A stretch of 64,000 bases of DNA. Origin: UBA6770 sp965660875. Lineage in GTDB: Bacteria; Bacteroidota; Bacteroidia; Flavobacteriales_G; Salibacteraceae. The stretch covers positions 124,001-188,000 of the forward strand of contig CBFIBQ010000002.1 of the NCBI GenBank assembly GCA_965660875.1, written 5' to 3'. The translations under genes were made by a program, and so were the position numbers. Under the pieces are notes generated by a model, which ran no database searches, was not told the DNA's origin, and was given only the letters and a program-made list of their open reading frames with translations. This document shows, piece by piece, positions 43,501 to 52,729 of the stretch. The first letter of the stretch is position 1; every line of letters starts with the position of its first letter.

Positions 43501-45387
43501 TTATTGAAAATTCAACAATTCGTCCATTGTCTGTTGACTAACACTATGATAGTTGGGCCTAGCAGCCGCATAAATATCTTTGGCCATATTTAGTTTACCT
43601 GAAGTTTTTAAGGCCGTGTAAGTTGGCGTAAGGAATTTCCGTCTTCCCACAGTTATTAAAAACTCGCGCAAACGTTCATTCGCGGGCGCATAGTTGTTTT
43701 TTATGGTATGTTGAAACCATGCCGCAACTATTTCAGAATTTCCGGATGATGTGAATCCAAAAGCATCATCCAGGTTTTTCATTTGAGTATAATCCAATCC
43801 TTCTGGTAGGTTTCGAACAAAATGTAACCATTCGTGCGAGGTCCAATCTTTGGTTTGTAATTGACCAGCAGGTGTTCCAGAGGTCCAGTCTGCTATTTGA
43901 CTATTTACCACTTCAAACTTGTTACTTTGAGGAACAGGTAAATTATCGGGGAGTCCCGGTCCGTAGATCCAGGCATCTCCTTTTATAGAGTCGTATGATT
44001 TATCTGTTAACAAATTGCTTTTTAGATAGTTAATAAACGCTTCCGTGGTCATTACTTTAAATGCATTTCCTTGAAAATACTCCTTAAGAAATGCGTCAAA
44101 CTGCTCTCTGCCAACGGTATTTTCTAATAAGCGCAAAAAGAAATAGCCTTTTTCGTAAGCAATGTCAGACATTCCGTCATCGGGGTTTCTGTTGTCCAAA
44201 TCAAGTTTTAGGTGCGTATCTTTCTCTTGGCCTTCGTCTAGGTATTCTTTCACGGTAGCCTGCAAATCCTGATAACCCAATTGAGCAAGCATTTCTGCGT
44301 AATCTTTTCCGTAGAGAGATTCCATAATTCTTCGCTCAAAATATACCGTAAAACCCTCATTGAGCCAGAAGTCGTTCCAGGTGGCATTTGTTACCAAGTT
44401 ACCACTCCAGCTATGAGCCAATTCATGAGCCACCAAAGCCGTAAGCGATCGGTCACCTGCAATAATTGTTGGGGTTGCAAAGGTAAGTCTTGGGTTTTCC
44501 ATACCTCCAAAAGGGAAGGAGGGAGGTAGAATAATCATATCATACACTTCCCATTGATATTTTCCATAAAGCTCTTCTGCTGCAAGCAGCATATCTTCCA
44601 TTTCTGCAAATTCATATGCAGCTTTTTCAATTAGAGAAGACTCTGCATAAATACCGGTATGCTCGCCTAGTTTTTTATATTCAACGTCGCCAATAGTTAA
44701 TGCCATTAAGTATGCTGGCACAGGTTGCTTCATTGAAAAGTTGTAGACTCCACTTTCATTTTTCTCCGTTGGGTTCTCCGCAGACATGAGGGCAATCATT
44801 CCTTTCGGAACGGTTACTTCTGCATTATAGGTAAATCGAATGCCAGGGCCATCTTGAATTGGAAACCAGCTTCTAGCAAGTATTGCCTGAGATTGAGTGA
44901 AAAGAAAAGGCGTTGTTTTATTTGCGGTTTGCTCAGGGCTCAACCACTGAACAGCCGATGCAGAAGGGTTTGTTTTGTAGTCAATAGCAACTTCTTTAGC
45001 ATCAGTAGGCAGGTTTACTGAAAGCGGTGTACCTAAAAATTTGTCCGTTTTGCCCAAATTAAAATCGGTTTGCTTTCCGTCAACACGAACAGCAGTTATG
45101 GAAAGACTGTCTTGCGTGTCAAAAACTATTTTTTTTGCATTTTCAGCAGTTTCGATTTTGTACGTTGCCGTTGCAGTAATTACTTGAGTATCAAAATCTA
45201 CATTAGCCTTCCAGTCCAGATGTTTAATAACCGCTTCATTAGGTTCTGCATAAGTGTGTTTATCATCAAACTCTATCATACTTTCTTCGGTTTTTAATTC
45301 TTGTGTTGCTTCCTTATGTTCTGTTTTACAAGCTGAAAAGATACCTGTTAGCAAGAGGAAAAAAAGCACATGGATACGTATTTTCAT
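43501..45387 (-). CDS. M1 family aminopeptidase, lipoprotein
   Basis: A zinc aminopeptidase of the leukotriene A4 hydrolase/aminopeptidase N type (628 aa). The signal peptide MKIRIHVLFFLLLTGIFSAC has a lipobox (Cys20); a longer frame starts 51 bp upstream but lacks sense as an export signal. The exopeptidase motif GGMEN (about 288-292) precedes HELAH with His321, Glu322 and His325, and the third zinc ligand Glu344 in NEG comes 18 residues later. The C-terminal part is helical (armadillo-like). It should sit on the outer membrane or in the periplasm and release N-terminal residues. It is operonic with proline dehydrogenase. Confidence 0.93.
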   Translation of the reverse strand: MKIRIHVLFFLLLTGIFSACKTEHKEATQELKTEESMIEFDDKHTYAEPNEAVIKHLDWKANVDFDTQVITATATYKIETAENAKKIVFDTQDSLSITAVRVDGKQTDFNLGKTDKFLGTPLSVNLPTDAKEVAIDYKTNPSASAVQWLSPEQTANKTTPFLFTQSQAILARSWFPIQDGPGIRFTYNAEVTVPKGMIALMSAENPTEKNESGVYNFSMKQPVPAYLMALTIGDVEYKKLGEHTGIYAESSLIEKAAYEFAEMEDMLLAAEELYGKYQWEVYDMIILPPSFPFGGMENPRLTFATPTIIAGDRSLTALVAHELAHSWSGNLVTNATWNDFWLNEGFTVYFERRIMESLYGKDYAEMLAQLGYQDLQATVKEYLDEGQEKDTHLKLDLDNRNPDDGMSDIAYEKGYFFLRLLENTVGREQFDAFLKEYFQGNAFKVMTTEAFINYLKSNLLTDKSYDSIKGDAWIYGPGLPDNLPVPQSNKFEVVNSQIADWTSGTPAGQLQTKDWTSHEWLHFVRNLPEGLDYTQMKNLDDAFGFTSSGNSEIVAAWFQHTIKNNYAPANERLREFLITVGRRKFLTPTYTALKTSGKLNMAKDIYAAARPNYHSVSQQTMDELLNFQ

Positions 45388-45537
45388 AAGATTGAATATG
45401 TTTTTGAATGAAACAAATAAAGTCATTTGATTTTCCAATACGAAAGTGCAACACGTTTTTTTTTAATAGACAAAAAAAACAGCTGTTGGATTACTTTTTC
45501 CTAACAACTTTTTAGACCTTTTTTCAATTCAATATTT

Positions 45538-45545
45538 TAGGTTTG
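45538..45545 (+). promoter_or_regulatory. -7 box for the DUF4301 gene
   Basis: TAGGTTTG matches TAnnTTTG and ends 13 bp before the ATG. Confidence 0.4.
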
Positions 45546-45558
45546 AAGCACCAAAAAA

Positions 45559-46992
45559 ATGAGTATGGCTCAAACAATAGAGTACCAAATTAATCGATTT
45601 ATAAAAGGGTTTCCCAAAGTAAAACTCAATAGGCCAGCCAAAGTAAACGATGGCATCATTAGGTGCAGTGCTGAAGAAGTGAAAGTACGTATTCGGCGCT
45701 TTGAACAAATGGAGCAGTCTCTTGATGTTTTAAAATTTGTTCCTGCAAGTGGTGCCGCCACTCGAATGTTTAAAGATTTATTCTCGGCAATTTCCGAAAT
45801 TGAAGAAGGGAAGGCCATTAATAATTCAGCGCAAAAATTTTTAGACAACTTACAAGAGTTTGTATTCTATGAAGAATTGCTGACCGCAGTATCAAATGAA
45901 ATTGAGGGTAACTTGGATGTGTCAGACCCAACTCACCAGTTAGTTTGTTTAAAAACGCTATTGATCTCAAGTGCGTTTAATTTCGGTTCAAAACCAAAAG
46001 CGACAATTCCATTTCATTGGCACGCTAGCGGAGCAGAAACCCCCATTTTAGACCACATGATAGAGGGGGTTTCTTATGCAATGGTGAATAAAACAGTGAA
46101 GATTCATTTTACCATTTCGGAAGAACACCAAAGCCTTTTCGAAGAGATAATTAAGCGATACAAAGCTCACTTTGATTCCGTTGATTTTGAAATTTCATAT
46201 TCCTATCAAGCTAAAAGTACGGATACCTTTGCAGTAGATTTGAATAATATGCCAGTTATAAATAATGGCTCCTTCTTAATGCGGCCATCTGGGCATGGGG
46301 CATTAATCGAGAATTTAAATCAACTGAGTACGGAAATGGTTTTTATTAAAAACATAGATAATGTTTGCAAACCTTCGTTAGAGAAAGAGAGCTCGGATTA
46401 CAAGAAACTACTAGGAGACGTTTTAATTGAACAGCGCAATCAAATTTTTGATTTGTTGCATAAAATCGAGAATAATGAACTGGATAAGGCCAAAGCGTAT
46501 TGTTTCAACACTTTCGGAATCGCCCTAGAAAGCAAGTCAGAGTTGCTTGACTTACTCAACAGGCCAATCCGGGTTTGTGGAATGGTTAAAAATATGGGCG
46601 AACCGGGTGGTGGTCCTTTCTGGGTAGAAAATAAGGATGGGTTTTCTTCCCTTCAAATAGTAGAAAAGGCTCAAATAGATACCGACGATGAAAAGCAGCT
46701 GCAAATATTAAACGACAGCACCCACTTTAATCCTGTTGATTTGGTTTGTTGGCTAAAAGATTATAAAGGTAACGCGTTTGATTTGCTGCATTACAGAGAC
46801 GATGAGACTGGGTTTATAACGGAGAAAACCTTTGAAGGGAAAGCCATAAAAGCTCTAGAATTGCCGGGATTATGGAATGGTGCTATGGCAGGATGGCTTA
46901 CCTTTTTTGTGGAGGTTCCATTAGAAACCTTTAACCCTGTAAAAACCGTTTTGGATTTATTAAAGCCGGGACATTACTCCAGTAAAAGTTAG
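45559..46992 (+). CDS. DUF4301 family protein
   Basis: A 477-aa soluble protein. The family is marked by LKFVPASGAATRMFKDLF (residues about 57-74), KATIPFHWHASGAETPILDHM, and HGALIENLNQL, then CGMVKNMGEPGGGPFWVE. The Gly-rich SGAATRMFK stretch and the overall layout resemble sugar-nucleotide pyrophosphorylases, but this is only a resemblance and no reaction is assigned. It is common in Bacteroidota. It is monocistronic behind a -7 box, and its stop overlaps the convergent 143-aa gene by 4 bp. Confidence 0.8.
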   Translation: MSMAQTIEYQINRFIKGFPKVKLNRPAKVNDGIIRCSAEEVKVRIRRFEQMEQSLDVLKFVPASGAATRMFKDLFSAISEIEEGKAINNSAQKFLDNLQEFVFYEELLTAVSNEIEGNLDVSDPTHQLVCLKTLLISSAFNFGSKPKATIPFHWHASGAETPILDHMIEGVSYAMVNKTVKIHFTISEEHQSLFEEIIKRYKAHFDSVDFEISYSYQAKSTDTFAVDLNNMPVINNGSFLMRPSGHGALIENLNQLSTEMVFIKNIDNVCKPSLEKESSDYKKLLGDVLIEQRNQIFDLLHKIENNELDKAKAYCFNTFGIALESKSELLDLLNRPIRVCGMVKNMGEPGGGPFWVENKDGFSSLQIVEKAQIDTDDEKQLQILNDSTHFNPVDLVCWLKDYKGNAFDLLHYRDDETGFITEKTFEGKAIKALELPGLWNGAMAGWLTFFVEVPLETFNPVKTVLDLLKPGHYSSKS

Positions 46993-47420
46993 TGGGTTTC
47001 ATCCGTTTGTTCCGTTTCTTCAGCATCGGATGGTTTGGCTAATGGTTTAAGGGTCTCAACCCGTTCTACAAAATATTTTGTGTCGCCAAAAAAATCCCAT
47101 TGAAAGAATTTTTCATCGTAAAATAGCTTTACGCGCAATTGGTTATCTGCTGCTTCGCTAATGGAACTCAAAATTTTCTCATTCCCTGATTTTACTGAAA
47201 AATCCCAAATGGTAGATGCCAATTCGCCCTCTGCACCGGCAGTTACACCGCCAGTATGCAACTGACCCTCATGGGTTTTAAAAACAACACCTCGCTTACT
47301 CATTTTTATTATTGTACCCACACGATAACCACTGCTGTATACTGCAAAAAATAAGAGGTATATACCTACGGCTAACCCCACAACAACTAAAATACTTACA
47401 ATTATTTTTACTTTTTTCAT
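46989..47420 (-). CDS. membrane-anchored protein, 143 aa, unknown function
   Basis: One N-terminal membrane helix (about 5-28) is followed by a beta-rich soluble domain (SSGYRVGTIIKMSKRGVVFKTHEG, where SxGxRxGxI-x-K-x-S-x-K-G looks conserved, then WDFSVKSGNEKILSS and QLRVKLFYDEKFFQWDFFG). The acidic tail is EETEQTDETH. I recognise it as a common Bacteroidota protein of unknown function, often with a misleading enzyme name in databases. It starts 2 bp after the rdgB stop, so it is operonic with rdgB. Confidence 0.7.
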   Translation of the reverse strand: MKKVKIIVSILVVVGLAVGIYLLFFAVYSSGYRVGTIIKMSKRGVVFKTHEGQLHTGGVTAGAEGELASTIWDFSVKSGNEKILSSISEAADNQLRVKLFYDEKFFQWDFFGDTKYFVERVETLKPLAKPSDAEETEQTDETH

Positions 47421-47422
47421 GA

Positions 47423-48001
47423 CTACTGCTTTAGGTACTCTACTAACTTTTTGGTGGCCAAACCTCTATGGCTAATTTCATTTTTTTTCTTGATATTCAT
47501 TTCTGAAAATGTTTCAGAATACCCCAGTGGTTTAAAAACCGGGTCATAGCCAAAACCAGCTGAACCATGCTGAGAATTCGTAATTGCGCCCTGAATAATA
47601 CCTTCAAACATCAAGACTTTTTCTGTGTCCAATTGAAGGGCGATAACGGTTTTAAACCGAGCACTTCTATCTGAAACTTGCTGCATATTTTCCAGCAATA
47701 AGTTTACATTGTCTGCATGAGAGCATTGCTCTCCAGCATATCGTGCACTGTAAACTCCCGGAGCACCTTGCAGCGCATCAACTTCCAGTCCTGTGTCATC
47801 GGCAAAAACAGGAATGTTGAAGCGACTGTAAATATACTCTGCTTTCTGGCGAGCATTGCCTTCAATGGTAGGCAGTGTTTCAGGTATTTCGCCAGAAAAC
47901 CCTATATCTTTCAGACTTAAAATCTTAATTTGTTCCCCAATAATCGACTGAACTTCTTCTAGTTTGTTCGGGTTATTTGTAGCAAAGATTAGTTTCTCCA
48001 T
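47423..48001 (-). CDS. rdgB: non-canonical purine NTP pyrophosphatase (RdgB/HAM1)
   Basis: It hydrolyses dITP, XTP and related damaged nucleotides to the monophosphates to keep the pool clean (192 aa). The fingerprint residues are ATNNPNKLEE (7-16), PVFADDTGLEVDALQGAPGVYSARYAG (cut here to its core), GFGYDPVF and SHRGLA at the C-terminus. The gene leads an operon with the 143-aa membrane protein. Its -7 box TACCTTTG abuts the -7 box of the divergent 80-aa gene, and the leader would be close to zero length. Confidence 0.94.
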   Translation of the reverse strand: MEKLIFATNNPNKLEEVQSIIGEQIKILSLKDIGFSGEIPETLPTIEGNARQKAEYIYSRFNIPVFADDTGLEVDALQGAPGVYSARYAGEQCSHADNVNLLLENMQQVSDRSARFKTVIALQLDTEKVLMFEGIIQGAITNSQHGSAGFGYDPVFKPLGYSETFSEMNIKKKNEISHRGLATKKLVEYLKQ

Positions 48002-48009
48002 AACGCTTT

Positions 48010-48017
48010 CAAAGGTA
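48010..48017 (-). promoter_or_regulatory. -7 box for rdgB, abutting the divergent one
   Basis: TACCTTTG on the minus strand matches TAnnTTTG and ends 8 bp upstream of the rdgB ATG. It is immediately next to the plus-strand box at 48018. Confidence 0.45.
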
Positions 48018-48025
48018 TATTTTTG
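48018..48025 (+). promoter_or_regulatory. -7 box for the 80-aa gene
   Basis: TATTTTTG matches TAnnTTTG. The ATG is only 4 bp further on, which implies a leaderless or nearly leaderless transcript. Confidence 0.45.
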
Positions 48026-48029
48026 CTAC

Positions 48030-48272
48030 ATGAACTTCCCTATTTACCGGAAATATCCCAACAATAAACACTTTTTTAAAATCAAATCCACCACAAGTTT
48101 TGAGGAGGTAAGCGTTATTGGCTCATTGTATCAATTGCACAATTTCAACGCACAGATATATCCAGATCGAGTAAAAATAATGGACATGATAAATAACAGT
48201 GAGCAGCTATATCATGAACTATCTGAGTCGGATTACAACTCAGTTAGAGCAAAGGCGGACGCTATCGGTTAA
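48030..48272 (+). CDS. small conserved protein, 80 aa
   Basis: A short soluble protein beginning MNFPIYRKYPNNKHFFKI. A longer frame opens 66 bp upstream inside rdgB, but the ATG at 48030 fits the promoter box, and the sequence before it is shadow coding. YRKYxNNKxFFKIxSxxxFEEVxxxG recalls a short family conserved in Flavobacteria with no known role. It is convergent with ElaA, with an 11-bp overlap, and divergent from rdgB across a 28-bp gap. Confidence 0.65.
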   Translation: MNFPIYRKYPNNKHFFKIKSTTSFEEVSVIGSLYQLHNFNAQIYPDRVKIMDMINNSEQLYHELSESDYNSVRAKADAIG

Positions 48273-48699
48273 AAATCATTTCTTGGTGAGGAATACCATC
48301 TTCTAAATATTTATTACCAGTGTTTTTAAAACCCAAATTGCTATAGAAGCGATCCAAGTATTGTTGAGCAGATATTTTTAAAGGCGTGTTTGTGTAGTGG
48401 TTTTGGTAATATCGAATAGCGGCTTGCATTAACTCAATACCGAGTCCTTTTTGACGTGCTGATTTTTTTACTACAACACGACCAATTTTTGTCGACGAGC
48501 TCTGTGTTGGCGGTATTAATCTTAAGTAAGCGATGATCTCATCTTGGTTTTTTATAAAAAAATGAATGGATGTTTGATCCAAATCGTCACATTCTTGGTA
48601 GGGACAATTTTGTTCAACCACAAACACTTCTGTTCTGAGTCTTAAAATGGCGTAGAGCTCATTTATAGAAAGCTCATTGAACTTTAAAATATTCATCAT
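48262..48699 (-). CDS. ElaA-like GNAT acetyltransferase
   Basis: A 145-aa acetyltransferase of the ElaA branch. LYAILRLRTEVFVVEQNCPY (about residues 15-34) is the family hallmark, ECDDLDQTSIHFF follows, and the acetyl-CoA loop is VVVKKSARQKGLGIELM (R/Q-x-x-G-x-G). The acceptor is unknown. Two tandem ATG codons are possible starts. The first shares a base with the stop of the helicase gene (TAATG), so the pair is translationally coupled. Its 3' end overlaps the convergent 80-aa gene by 11 bp. Confidence 0.88.
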   Translation of the reverse strand: MMNILKFNELSINELYAILRLRTEVFVVEQNCPYQECDDLDQTSIHFFIKNQDEIIAYLRLIPPTQSSSTKIGRVVVKKSARQKGLGIELMQAAIRYYQNHYTNTPLKISAQQYLDRFYSNLGFKNTGNKYLEDGIPHQEMIFNR

Positions 48700-51600
48700 T
48701 AGCTAACTGGTATAATGCTGTTTTGTTCTGTGTAAACCAAATACGCTATGGTTTTTTTGTTTTCAATACGCTCGATAAGTTCACGATACTCCAGTATTTG
48801 TATTATGTGTTTTTCTTCTTGAGCTCCTGTTTTGTAGTCCAAGACAATAACTTGGCTACCTGCGTCAATGGCACAATCTGGACGCAGAATTTTTCCTGCT
48901 TTACCAATAATTTCGCGTTCCAAGTACCGCTTTCCTGCGGTATCGAATATTTCAATAAACTGTTCATTTTTAAACAGTTCATCCAATTCTGTTACTACTT
49001 TTTCCAGTAAATCTTTAGGGTACTGTAGATCGTTTTTCAACTTACCTTTATACTTTGGCCATATACTAGAGTGCTCGATGTTCCGCATGATTTCATGTGT
49101 CATTTGACCGTATTGTTTAGCTTTCTTATGGGAGGAAGGGGACAGACTACTTTTTGCCAATTGAATGTTATCTAAACCACCATCCGTTTGCAATTTTCGG
49201 AAATGTATCTGCTGCCCTTTCGTTTCAGCTTCTTCAGAGCCTGCACCTTCAGGGGCTTGCAGCTTGCCAATTTCTAACTTTTCTTCTTCATGATTAAATG
49301 TCTCTAGTTCCTCTATTATGGGTTGATAAACGGTTCTTAGACTTTCCCCTTTTTTCTTGTATTTATGAGCAAGAATGAATAGAGCGTTTTCAGCTCTTGT
49401 CATAGCAACATAGTAGTTGTTTATGGTATCCAGCCAAGTTTTATCCAATTCTGTTTCGTATTGTTCGGCAAAACGAGTGCTCAAAAGATCCTTATTCATA
49501 TTAATTAAACCGGCCGGTAACTTGGACTCTAGAATACTGGCGTCAATCCATAGTTTCTCTTTGTTGTTGATTTTTGTATTAGCAAAAGGAAAAATTACCG
49601 CAGGAAACTCCAATCCTTTGGATTTGTGTATGGTCATGATACGCACAGCATTCTTATTCTCGGGTAACTCTAGGCTAATTTTGTGACCGTTGAGCGTTAT
49701 CCACTCCACAAATTTATCGACCGTTTTATTCGGGAATCGTCGCATAAATTCAAGCGATTTTTCCAATAAAAGCACTACATATGGTGATGTGGAGCTGCCA
49801 AGCTTAAAAATCCTAACAATTCCCAGTAGCTGCTGATAAGCATTTTGTCCTTCAAAATCTGAACTGGTAAAGGAGAGCGACTCGGCAGAGAGTAAAAGGT
49901 GCATATTTTCCTTGCTACTATCCTCATTGATGCGGATTAATAATTCGTGTAAATCTCCTTGAAGTTTGCCAAGCTGATGCAGTAAAACAATCATTTCTGC
50001 AGCTAATAGTGTTCTAGACTTCAGCCCGTTTTGAGAGGTTACTTCAGCAATCAGACAGTATTTCAGTGTAGCAATAAGTAACTGCGAGCTCGGATGACTA
50101 AAAAGTAGTAATCCTTCTGTGGTAACAATATCAATTTTTGGTTCTAAATATTCACTTAGCCTACTAATTTGCGCATTGCTTCGGCATAAAACAGCAATGT
50201 CTTTGTATTCAAACCCAGCATCAACCAGCTGCTCAATTTTTTCTAAAACCAAAGCATTCATTTGCTCTAAACCTTCGAGTGCCTCGTCCGTATTTGTTTC
50301 GCTAGTTTCAGTTGTATATGCTTCATTCAAGTCTAGAGTGGAGTAGTGCACAAATCCCGGAGTATCTATTTTTTGTGGAATTTGTTTCACTTCAGCAAAA
50401 ACATCTGCGATTAACCCACCGCGCTTTTTGGCCAAAGCTTCAAAAAAGTAGTTATTGAAATTCACTATTACTTTGCTCGAGCGCCAATTATTCTCTAATA
50501 CTTGATGATGAATGTGATGTTTCAGCGATTCGCTGCGCTGCTTTGTCAGCTCATCAGCGTTTTCATCAACAATTTGAGGCAGGTACACCAGTTGGTCAGC
50601 ATCTCCTCCTCTCCAGCGATATATTGCTTGTTTGGCATCACCAACGATAAGACTTTTTTCTCCTACCGATAAGCCATTTTCAACAAGAGGCAACAAGTTG
50701 TACCACTGCATTTTACTTGTATCCTGAAATTCATCCAATAAAAAGTTTCGGTACCTGTAACCCAAACGCTCATAAATATATGGCGCAGGTTCGTTCCTAA
50801 CAATTTTTGAGATGGACCGATTAAAATCGCTTATTGGAATAACATTTCGTTCCTTACAAATTTCCTTGAATTTTTGGCGCACTACAGAAAGCATTCCTAA
50901 TCCATGAATATTTTTTAGTAGGGCATTTATAAGCAGCCACTCTTCCCGAATACCCTCAACGTATTCAATTGCGGACTGCATGATCACAGCTAATTCATCT
51001 TTAATTCCGTCAATACTTTGTTTTTGTTCGTCCGTTATTTTACCGCCGTACCATTTGTCATCTGTGAGCATGACCAAGGCTCTATTGTTAGGGAATTTGG
51101 TTAAATCTTCCGTTAGGTTTTTAAAAAATGAACCTAAGGTTGTGGCTCCGTAATAAAACCATTTGATGTCCACCGAATGTTGGTCGAGTAAATTCAATCC
51201 ACGGTCTTTGAATCCTCTTTTTTTGTTGGCAATAATTGCTTTCTTAGCTGTTAAGCGCTCTAATATCTGTGAAAAATTGCTGAGGTTTAAGTCTTCAATT
51301 TTATCTATTTCAAACTGGTCATTTTCGTTCAACGTACGTTTTGAAAAATCAAAGAAATGCTGGGAGATATTCCAGCTTTTGTCTTCATTAAGTTGATTAA
51401 TTAAAAAATCTGTGAGCCAATTGGACAGCTGCTCGTTTTCTGCAGCTTGAGAAAGAATACGGTTTACGGCTTCCTCTAAAATTTCAAGTTCATCCAATTC
51501 TACTTCTGCATTTGCAGACAAACCCATATCAATTCCAAATGTTTGAATGAGGCGGTAATTGAATTTATCAATGGTACTTACTGAAAAGTTTGAGTAATTG

Positions 51601-51911
51601 TAAAGAACGTGATCGTATAAAATCTCTGATCTTTTTTTTAATGCTTCAGCGTCTAAGCCAAGTTCTTTGTCCGTTTCCAAAGCAGTAAACAATGCCAGTT
51701 CTTTTCCAGTAATGTTATTTGATGAAAATGCTTTTAGACTGGCTAAAATTCTATCCTTCATTTCTTGAGCCGCTTTATTGGTGAAGGTAAGCGCCAGAAT
51801 ATGCCGCACGGTCTCGGGTTTGTCCGAGGATAATGCAAGTTTAAGGAAGTTGTGTACTAGCGCAAACGTTTTTCCCGAGCCAGCAGAAGATTTATATACC
51901 GATAGGTTCAT
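48699..51911 (-). CDS. UvrD/AddA-type helicase-nuclease
   Basis: A 1070-aa superfamily 1 helicase for double-strand break processing. Walker A AGSGKT lies at residues 10-15, then LTFTNKAAQEMKDRI (motif Ia), LLDEFQDTSKMQWYNLLPL (motif II), GDAKQAIYRWRGGDAD (motif III), IMTIHKSKGLEFPAVIFPF (motif V) and YVAMTRAENALFILAHK (motif VI). The C-terminal 100 residues contain a PD-(D/E)XK-type nuclease core (ILRPDCAI ... VIVLDYKTG ... HIIQILEYREL). It matches the AddA-like partner of the AddAB/RexAB system, but no AddB-like gene is adjacent in the window. It is coupled to the ElaA gene by TAATG. Confidence 0.9.
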   Translation of the reverse strand: MNLSVYKSSAGSGKTFALVHNFLKLALSSDKPETVRHILALTFTNKAAQEMKDRILASLKAFSSNNITGKELALFTALETDKELGLDAEALKKRSEILYDHVLYNYSNFSVSTIDKFNYRLIQTFGIDMGLSANAEVELDELEILEEAVNRILSQAAENEQLSNWLTDFLINQLNEDKSWNISQHFFDFSKRTLNENDQFEIDKIEDLNLSNFSQILERLTAKKAIIANKKRGFKDRGLNLLDQHSVDIKWFYYGATTLGSFFKNLTEDLTKFPNNRALVMLTDDKWYGGKITDEQKQSIDGIKDELAVIMQSAIEYVEGIREEWLLINALLKNIHGLGMLSVVRQKFKEICKERNVIPISDFNRSISKIVRNEPAPYIYERLGYRYRNFLLDEFQDTSKMQWYNLLPLVENGLSVGEKSLIVGDAKQAIYRWRGGDADQLVYLPQIVDENADELTKQRSESLKHHIHHQVLENNWRSSKVIVNFNNYFFEALAKKRGGLIADVFAEVKQIPQKIDTPGFVHYSTLDLNEAYTTETSETNTDEALEGLEQMNALVLEKIEQLVDAGFEYKDIAVLCRSNAQISRLSEYLEPKIDIVTTEGLLLFSHPSSQLLIATLKYCLIAEVTSQNGLKSRTLLAAEMIVLLHQLGKLQGDLHELLIRINEDSSKENMHLLLSAESLSFTSSDFEGQNAYQQLLGIVRIFKLGSSTSPYVVLLLEKSLEFMRRFPNKTVDKFVEWITLNGHKISLELPENKNAVRIMTIHKSKGLEFPAVIFPFANTKINNKEKLWIDASILESKLPAGLINMNKDLLSTRFAEQYETELDKTWLDTINNYYVAMTRAENALFILAHKYKKKGESLRTVYQPIIEELETFNHEEEKLEIGKLQAPEGAGSEEAETKGQQIHFRKLQTDGGLDNIQLAKSSLSPSSHKKAKQYGQMTHEIMRNIEHSSIWPKYKGKLKNDLQYPKDLLEKVVTELDELFKNEQFIEIFDTAGKRYLEREIIGKAGKILRPDCAIDAGSQVIVLDYKTGAQEEKHIIQILEYRELIERIENKKTIAYLVYTEQNSIIPVS

Positions 51912-51984
51912 TTATTTATCATTTTGACCGATTGCTAATATAGCCTTATTGAGCGGTACAAATAGATTAATTTCGCCATAATAG

Positions 51985-52728
51985 ATGAAGTTAACATTAG
52001 TCCAAGTTCTGTTATGTCTCTTTGTTGTCTCAGGGTTTTCTCAAGAGGCATTGACCACCTTTGGTGTTACATTCAAACCTATGATTTCAGGCGGGTTTAT
52101 AAATGAGTCGGAGGCTAGTCTCAGTCAAGATGGTGTGGATTATTCAGTACCCAAGGAGTTTGGATATAATCTAGGCATGGTTATTCGCAAAGGTCTCAAT
52201 AAAACCTTCAGTATTGAGTCGGGCATAACTTATACGCAACGTAATTTTTCTTTGGTGGTAAATGAAAAGGATCGCGCATTTGAGTTTGCACAGCAATTTG
52301 GTGTAGTTGGTTATGAGTTACCGCTATTGGGTTTAGTTTACATCCAATTGGATAAACGAATATTTATGGATGCTTCATTTGGAGGAGGCGCAGATTTGTT
52401 TCCGAGTGATGTCGCTGTATTTTCTCAATTTAACCAAGTAGTAATGGAGGGGCGACGAAACTCTTGGATACAAGCATTTTTATCTGCAAATATTGGCTGG
52501 GAATACCGCACTGAAAAGTCGGGAATATTCTATATTGGTGGAACCTTTCACCGACCATTTGCTCCGATCTATGGCTTCCTAATGGAATACGATTATGATG
52601 CACAAGACCCTTCAGTGGTTCCGGTTAGAATGCTTCAGGTCGTAAATGGAAATTATTTGACTTTGGATTTTCGTTACTTTTTTCATGAAGATCCCGAGAA
52701 AAAGTTGAAACGATCGAAAAAAAAATAA
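51985..52728 (+). CDS. outer-membrane beta-barrel protein
   Basis: A 247-aa exported protein: signal peptide MKLTLVQVLLCLFVVSGFSQ, then alternating amphipathic strands (FSIESGITYTQRNFSLVV, LPLLGLVYIQL, FMDASFGGGADL, LSANIGWEYRTEKSGIFYIGGTF), ending LTLDFRYFF before a basic tail. This pattern fits the PorT/OmpA-like small barrels of Bacteroidota. No transport or enzyme role is evident. It is monocistronic. Its stop lies 1 bp from the stop of the convergent trkH. Confidence 0.7.
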   Translation: MKLTLVQVLLCLFVVSGFSQEALTTFGVTFKPMISGGFINESEASLSQDGVDYSVPKEFGYNLGMVIRKGLNKTFSIESGITYTQRNFSLVVNEKDRAFEFAQQFGVVGYELPLLGLVYIQLDKRIFMDASFGGGADLFPSDVAVFSQFNQVVMEGRRNSWIQAFLSANIGWEYRTEKSGIFYIGGTFHRPFAPIYGFLMEYDYDAQDPSVVPVRMLQVVNGNYLTLDFRYFFHEDPEKKLKRSKKK

Positions 52729-52729
52729 C

